Shown piece by piece: positions 59,045 through 64,000 of a DNA stretch of 64,000 bases. The position numbers were made by a program, and so were the translations under genes. Each line of letters opens with the position of its first letter. Position 1 is the first letter of the stretch. Where the stretch lies: NCBI GenBank assembly GCA_963777045.1, contig CAVZPD010000021.1, positions 1 through 64,000 on the forward strand, in the 5' to 3' direction. The notes below the pieces were generated by a model. The model was not told the origin of the DNA, searched no databases, and saw only the letters and a list, made by a program, of their open reading frames with translations. The DNA is from JAPSGM01 sp963777045 (GTDB lineage Bacteria > Chloroflexota > Limnocylindria > QHBO01).

Positions 59045-60769
59045 TCAGCCCTCGTCTGCCTCCGCTTCACGACCGAACAGCTCGGCACGCAGATCCTTGC
59101 GGAGCACCTTGCCGATCATCGTCTTCGGAAGCTGGTCGCGAAGCTCGATGGTCCCCGGGCACTTGAAGCGGGCGAGGTTCGCCCGGCAGTGCTGGTCCAG
59201 CTCTTCGAGCGTGACGGATGCTCCGGGTTCGAGTACCACGAACGCGTAGGGCAGCTCGCCGTGGCGCTCCTCGGGGCTGCCGATGACGGCGGCCTCACGG
59301 ACGGCGGGGTGTGAGAGCAGAACCTCCTCGACCTCCCGGGGATAGACGTTGATCCCGCCCACGATGATGAGGTCCTTGCGGCGGTCCACGATCGTGAAGT
59401 AGCCGTCCTGGGACATGGTGGCGATGTCGCCGGTCCGGAGCCAGCCATCGTGCAGGACCGCGGCCGTTTCCTCCGGGCGCTCCCAGTAGCCCTTCATGAC
59501 CTGCGGCCCGCGCACCTCCAGCTCTCCGACTTCACCGATCTGCGCCGGCACGCCGCTGGGCGGGTCCACGACCCGCGCGTCGGTCGACGGGAAGGGAAGG
59601 CCGATGGTGCCGTTCCGCCGCCCTTCGTGGATGGGGTTGCAGTGCGTCACCGGCGACGCCTCGGTCAGGCCGTAGCCTTCGACCACGCGCCCGCCGGTGA
59701 CCGACTCGAAGTCCTTCTGGATCTCCGGAGCCAGCGGCGACGCCCCGCTGATGCACGCTTCGATGCTCCGCAGGTCGTACTTCGCGACCTCCGGATCGTG
59801 CGCCAGCGTCTGGTACATGATCGGCGCACCCGGGAAGAGGCCGGGGCGGTGCTTGTCGATGGCCTTCAGCACCTGGTCCGGCTCGAATCGTGGCAAGAGG
59901 ATCAGGGCGCCTCCCTGCAGGATGCCGTAGTTCATGTCGACCGTCATCCCGTAGATGTGGAAGAAGGGGAGCGCACTGAGAACCGCCGTCCCCTCCTGCA
60001 CGTCGGGGAACCACGCCGCGGTCTGCACGGCGTTGGCGACCAGGTTGCGATGGGTCAGCATCGCGGCCTTCGGGGTGCCGGTCGTCCCACCGGTCGGCTG
60101 GAGGATGGCAACGTCCTCGGGCCTGGCCGCGGACGCGAACGGCTCGGACGGCGCAGCGTCGAGCAGCCGGAACAGGTTCGGCGTTTCGGCGGTGTGCGGC
60201 TGCGGATTCCATCGGCCTTCGCGTCGCGCCTTGATCGGATAGAGCCACTTGATCGGGAGCGGCAGCGAGTCCTGGATGCCGGTGCTGACCAACCGGCCGG
60301 GACCGACCTCCGCGCCGCCATCCGCCATGGCGCGCAGGCGTGGCACCAGCAGGTCAAGGCAGATGGACACCGCCGGTCGCGTCTGCGCGAAGAGCTCCCG
60401 GAGCTCCCGCTCCACGTAGAGCGGATTCATGGGCACCACGATCGCCCCGGCCCGAAGCGCCCCCATGAAGGCGATGACGAATGCCGGGCTGGTGGGCAGG
60501 TGGAGGCTCACCCGATCGTCCTTGTTGACCCCCATTTGGCGCAGTACGTGCGCGAACCGATCGACCGCCCCGTCCAGCTCGCGGTACGAAGTCTTGGCAC
60601 CAATGAAGATGAGGGCCGTGCGGTCCTCGTGCCGCTGCGCGGACGAGCGCAGCAGGGCGTCAACGGTGACGCCCGGGACCTCCACCTCGGCGGGCACGCC
60701 TTCCTCGTAGTGGGCCAGCCACGGGCGGTCCGGCGTCATCGTGCGGGGGTCAGGGCTCGTGGCAGTCAT
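59045..60769 (-). CDS. fadD: Long-chain acyl-CoA synthetase (AMP-forming)
   Basis: 574 residues. AMP-binding P-loop LQPTGGTTGTPKAAMLTHRN; SGASPLAPEIQKDFE; EGYGLTEASPVTHCNP; hinge WLRTGDIATMSQDGYFTIVD and RRKDLIIVGGINVYPREVEE; catalytic Lys in PKTMIGKVLRKDLRAEL. Activates fatty acids for beta-oxidation. Last gene of an operon with the dehydrogenase 13 bp upstream. Confidence 0.95.
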   Translation of the reverse strand: MTATSPDPRTMTPDRPWLAHYEEGVPAEVEVPGVTVDALLRSSAQRHEDRTALIFIGAKTSYRELDGAVDRFAHVLRQMGVNKDDRVSLHLPTSPAFVIAFMGALRAGAIVVPMNPLYVERELRELFAQTRPAVSICLDLLVPRLRAMADGGAEVGPGRLVSTGIQDSLPLPIKWLYPIKARREGRWNPQPHTAETPNLFRLLDAAPSEPFASAARPEDVAILQPTGGTTGTPKAAMLTHRNLVANAVQTAAWFPDVQEGTAVLSALPFFHIYGMTVDMNYGILQGGALILLPRFEPDQVLKAIDKHRPGLFPGAPIMYQTLAHDPEVAKYDLRSIEACISGASPLAPEIQKDFESVTGGRVVEGYGLTEASPVTHCNPIHEGRRNGTIGLPFPSTDARVVDPPSGVPAQIGEVGELEVRGPQVMKGYWERPEETAAVLHDGWLRTGDIATMSQDGYFTIVDRRKDLIIVGGINVYPREVEEVLLSHPAVREAAVIGSPEERHGELPYAFVVLEPGASVTLEELDQHCRANLARFKCPGTIELRDQLPKTMIGKVLRKDLRAELFGREAEADEG

Positions 60770-60782
60770 CGGTCATCCCTCC

Positions 60783-62555
60783 CTAGAGTGGATACCCTCC
60801 GCGCTCGCGGATGGATTCTGCGATCCGCCGACCGAGCGCGATGGTGTCGGTCGGTTCGTTCCGCAGGAGTCGGCGGACGCCCGCGACCAGCGTGCGTGCT
60901 TCGTCGCCCTCCGCGACGCTCGCCGCCAGGCGCTTCGCGACCGCTTCGACGGCCGCACTCCGTTCCGCAACGGCGAGCCGCGCCAGCCCGAGATGGAGTG
61001 GCGCGCGCTGATCGCCCGCCACCTGCGCCTGCTTCGCCCGCTCGAGGGCGCTCTCCATGGCGAAGAGGTGGATGGTGAGGTCGGCCAGGCCGGCCAGCAG
61101 CTCCTGCTCGTCCTCGAGGGCCACGCCGTATCGCTGGACGGCTGCTCCGGCAAGGACGAGTGTGGCCACGCGACAGCCCGCTACCGACGCCTCCTCCGTC
61201 GCGAACGGCCCCTCGTGCGACGGGAGCTCGCCACCCAGGAGCATCTCCGAAGCGCGCGAAGCCGGGCCCAGCAGGTCCAGCCGACCACGCATGGCGCGCT
61301 TGAGGAGCGTGCCCGGAATCAGGAGACGATTGATCTCGTTGGTCCCTTCCCAGATGCGGTGGATGCGCGCGTCGCGGTAGGCCGACGCAGCGGGGTACTC
61401 CTCGATGTAGCCGTAGCCTCCGTGGACCTGGACCACCTCGTCCACGATGGCGCCCAGCTCCTCGCTGGCCAGGATCTTGACAATGCTGCACTCGACCGCG
61501 TACTCCTCGAGCGCCACCCGGACCGCGTCCGGCGAGCTGGCGTCCTCGGCCTGGGCCAGACTCCCTTCCAGGAGTCCAGCGATGCGGTAGACGGCCGATT
61601 CGACCGCGTAGGTCCGGACCGCCATGGCGGCCAGCTTGGCGCCGATGAGCGGGAAGTCGGCGAGCTTGCGGCCGAATGCCGAACGCTCGATCGCGTAGGC
61701 GGTCGCCATCGCGAGCGCCGGGCGCATCCCGCCAAGGCATGCGGCGCCGAGCTTGAATCGGCCCACGTTGAGGACGTTGAATGCCACGCGGTGACCCTTG
61801 CCCGGCTCGCCGAGGAGGGCATCGCCCGGCAGCGTCACGCCGTCCAGCGTCAGGGGGCACGTCGACGCACCGTGCAGGCCCATCTTCTCCTCCTCGGGCC
61901 CCACGGTCAGCCCGGGTGCGTCGCGCGGCACAAGGAAGGCGCTGAACTGCTCGCCGTCGATCTTGGCGTATACGGTGAAGAGGTCGGCGAAGGCGGCGTT
62001 GGTGATGAACTGCTTGCCGCCGTCGAGCTTCCACGAGCCGTCCTGGAGCCGGGTTGCCCGGGTCCGGATCGCCATGGCGTCCGAGCCCGCACCAGGTTCG
62101 GTGAGAGCGTAGGCGCCCACCCGCGTCCCATCGGCAAGACCCGGCAGGTAGGTTCGCTTCTGTTCATCGGTTCCGAAGAAGGCGATCGGCAGGGTCCCGA
62201 TGCCGGTGTGCGCCGCGTAGGTCACCGCGAACGATCCGGCCCCGGCGATGGCTTCGTTGACGACCAGGGAGCTGATGCGATCCAGGCCCGCGCCCCCGTA
62301 GGCCTCCGGGATGTCGACGCCCAGGAATCCATCGCGCCCCAGCCGCTCCAGCAGGGCCCGGTGCGTTGCATAGTCGCGCGCCTCCACGGCCGCGCGCCGG
62401 GGAGCAACCTCCTTCTGCACGAAGGCGGCGACCGCCTCCCTGATGGCCCGATGTTCGTCAGACAGCTCCTCGGGCGTGAACGTGGAGCCTGCTGGAGCCG
62501 GGCCGATGACGAAGCTGCCGCCGGACTGGGTAGGCGCCTTTGTCTGGCTGGTCAC
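60783..62555 (-). CDS. Acyl-CoA dehydrogenase (very-long-chain type)
   Basis: 590 residues from the GTG at 62555 (AGGAGGAGG upstream; GTGA overlap with thiolase stop). ACAD blocks: YGGAGLDRISSLVVNEAIAG, YALTEPGAGSDAMAIRTRA, QVHGGYGYIEEYPAASAYRD and IHRIWEGTNEINRLLI, with the Glu of WEGTNE as catalytic base. A ~170-residue C-terminal helical extension, as in VLCAD-type enzymes, follows. First oxidation step of beta-oxidation with FAD. Confidence 0.95.
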   Translation of the reverse strand: MTSQTKAPTQSGGSFVIGPAPAGSTFTPEELSDEHRAIREAVAAFVQKEVAPRRAAVEARDYATHRALLERLGRDGFLGVDIPEAYGGAGLDRISSLVVNEAIAGAGSFAVTYAAHTGIGTLPIAFFGTDEQKRTYLPGLADGTRVGAYALTEPGAGSDAMAIRTRATRLQDGSWKLDGGKQFITNAAFADLFTVYAKIDGEQFSAFLVPRDAPGLTVGPEEEKMGLHGASTCPLTLDGVTLPGDALLGEPGKGHRVAFNVLNVGRFKLGAACLGGMRPALAMATAYAIERSAFGRKLADFPLIGAKLAAMAVRTYAVESAVYRIAGLLEGSLAQAEDASSPDAVRVALEEYAVECSIVKILASEELGAIVDEVVQVHGGYGYIEEYPAASAYRDARIHRIWEGTNEINRLLIPGTLLKRAMRGRLDLLGPASRASEMLLGGELPSHEGPFATEEASVAGCRVATLVLAGAAVQRYGVALEDEQELLAGLADLTIHLFAMESALERAKQAQVAGDQRAPLHLGLARLAVAERSAAVEAVAKRLAASVAEGDEARTLVAGVRRLLRNEPTDTIALGRRIAESIRERGGYPL

Positions 62556-63791
62556 GCCGCCTCCTCCTGGTCTGTCAAGCGCCGGCGCTGCGGCTGCCGG
62601 CCGCCGAGCCACTCGATCACGCCGGCTGCTCCCTGCCCGCCGCCCACGCACATCGTCACCAGCCCGTAGCGCGCGTCGCGCTGCGCCAGCTCGGAGAGGA
62701 TTTGCACGCTCAGCTTGGCGCCGGTCGCTCCCAACGGATGGCCGAGGGCAATGGCGCCGCCATTGACGTTCGTCCGCTCCTCGTCGAGGCCCAGCCGGCG
62801 GACGACCGCCACCACCTGCGCGGCGAAGGCCTCGTTCAGCTCGATGAGCGCAATGTCGTCCAGGTCGATCCCCGCCAGCCGCAGCGCCTTCGGCACGGCG
62901 TCGACGGGCCCCATGCCCATGATCTCGGGATCGACGCCGGCGGTGGCAAAGCTGACCAGCCGGCCGAGCGGCTGCCAGCCCAGCGCCGCGGCCCGCTCCC
63001 CGGTGGTGACGACCAGCGCCGCGGCACCGTCACTCATCTGGCTCGAGTTGCCGGCCGTCACCGTGCCGCCGCTGGGCGAAGACCGGCTTGAGCGAGGCCA
63101 TCCTGGCCGGATCGGCGTCGTGCCGGATTCCCTCGTCGTCTTCGAATTCCATGGCACGTTCCCGCGGCGTGCCGGCCTCGTCCACCTCGGTGGACGAGGC
63201 CGGCACCGGGACGATCTCGTCCACGAACCGGCCCTCGCGCTGCGCGACGGAGGCCCGCAGGTGCGACCGCAGCCCCCAGGCGTCCTGGTCCTCGCGCGTG
63301 ACGTCGAACCGCTCGGCCACGTTCTCCGCAGTGAGCCCCATGGAGAGGTAGACCTGCGGCCGGGTGTCGGCGAGGCGCGGTGCCGGATCGAACCGGTGGC
63401 CGATCATCGGCACGGCGCTCATCGATTCCATGCCACCTGCCACCACGACGTCGTGCGTGCCGGACTGCACGGCCGCCGTCGCCAGGGCCAGGGCCTGCAG
63501 TCCCGAGGCACAGAAGCGATTGATGGTCATGGCACTGGCTCGGATGGGCAGGCCAGCATCGAGTGCGACCTGGCGAGCGATGTTCAGTCCCTGGGCGCCT
63601 TCCGGCATGGCACAGCCGAGGACCAGGTCGTCGACCTCGGCGGGGTCGAGTCCCGGTGCGCGGCGCAGCGCCTCTCGAACCGCCGTGGCGGCGAGCACTT
63701 CCGGGGGCGTCTGGCGCAGCGCACCGCGCGGAGCCTTGCCGACCGCCGTACGCGATGCCGAGACGATGACCGCGTCACGCATGCTGCTCAT
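62552..63791 (-). CDS. fadA: Acetyl-CoA acyltransferase (thiolase), with one frameshift
   Basis: About 412 residues when read across a single-base indel near 63070 (LKPVFA in one frame, then SGGTVTAGNSSQMSDGAAAL in the next). Both catalytic Cys are present: INRFCASGLQALALA and VTMCVGGGQGAAGVIEW; His in NGGAIALGHPLGATGA. The slip lies in a run of C/G, suggesting a missing C in the sequence. Cleaves 3-ketoacyl-CoA. Overlaps the dehydrogenase start by four bases. Confidence 0.92.
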
Positions 63792-63808
63792 GTCGCACCT
63801 TCCTCCCT

Positions 63809-64000
63809 TCAGTTCCGCAGTGGCTTGCCGGTCTTCAGCACGTGCCGGATCCGGTCGCGGGTGAGGCGCTCCCCGAGTAGCCGGAGGAAGGCCTCGCGCT
63901 CGAGATCCAGGAGGTATTGCTCGCCGACGAGCGTGCCCTCAGCGACGTCGCCGCCACTCATGACGCGCGCCAGCTCCAGGACCACCTTGCGGTCGTGCTC
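63809..64000 (-). CDS. 3-hydroxyacyl-CoA dehydrogenase, C-terminal end (partial)
   Basis: Only the last 63 codons are in the window: RKVVLELARVMSGGDVAEGT, LVGEQYLLDLEREAFLRLLG and ERLTRDRIRHVLKTGKPLRN, then stop. This ending is diagnostic of FadB/FadN-type 3-hydroxyacyl-CoA dehydrogenases. First visible gene of the beta-oxidation operon; 17 bp to the thiolase start. Confidence 0.88.
   Translation of the reverse strand, partial: EHDRKVVLELARVMSGGDVAEGTLVGEQYLLDLEREAFLRLLGERLTRDRIRHVLKTGKPLRN

Noticed and set aside
1..64000. tRNA or rRNA genes
   Set aside because: No cloverleaf with a GTTCGANTC-type T-arm or rRNA core sequence was noticed by eye; a covariance search was not possible.

Overview
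The window is GC-rich (roughly two thirds by eye) and densely coded on both strands. Several traits point to an uncultured Chloroflexota lineage of the Limnocylindria type, with an actinobacterium as the main alternative: BTAD-domain regulators, a BTAD-kinase-NTPase-WD40 giant, F420-type luciferase-like and PPOX-type enzymes, class III cyclases, a class II (B12) ribonucleotide reductase with an NrdR-like box, and many promoters whose -10 lies only 6-7 nt before the start codon (leaderless mRNAs). No rRNA, tRNA or CRISPR array was seen. Single-base indels break at least three otherwise well conserved genes (nrdJ, the DUF2075 helicase, a thiolase), which suggests residual long-read error or real decay.

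Layout. 1-1090: an XRE-type regulator with a degenerate nuclease-like domain, flanked on both sides by a three-palindrome array. 1200-4600: nrdJ with promoter and NrdR-like box. 4672-10430: integrase module (tyrosine recombinase, small HTH protein, zinc-ribbon protein with a dead recombinase domain) and a toxin-antitoxin-like pair. 10671-21270: defence island, with a tightly coupled operon (DUF2075 nuclease-helicase, SF2 helicase-nuclease, DUF4297-like nuclease, small middle protein, SMC/Rad50-like ATPase), two coupled HNH nucleases, and a remnant of a second DUF2075 gene. 21266-28215: 2H phosphoesterase, PIN/antitoxin pairs, NTF2-like and YccF proteins, a pterin dehydratase-VOC fusion. 28300-36421: cyclase, phosphotransferase, secreted protein, BTAD regulator, VapBC, LigD-type polymerase. 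36568-42270: a 1690-residue signalling protein and a divergent tandem-repeat membrane protein. 42405-52406: RibD-like reductase, lipoproteins, thermonuclease, cupin-cyclase fusion, LLM oxidoreductase, FAD enzyme, LuxR regulator, PPOX enzyme, ArsR-VOC pair. 52407-56640: decayed stretch with an acetyltransferase pseudogene, a beta-lactamase-fold hydrolase, a hairpin array and an HNH protein. 56674-64000: LLM oxidoreductase, lipoprotein propeller, then a fatty-acid beta-oxidation operon.

The most unusual structure is a dispersed intergenic element. Five copies (about 34-178, 921-1080, 25989-26145, 44635-44800, 50053-50210) each carry three palindromes with core ATCAGTGGGNNTGAT, spaced 71-82 and 51-52 bp apart in a fixed order. 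Two direct copies bracket the XRE gene at the left edge; the others stand alone in intergenic regions. This resembles REP/RAYT organisation, but with an HTH/nuclease-like protein in place of the transposase. The second strongest candidate is the coupled defence operon, which looks like an ABC-three-component system extended with two helicases.
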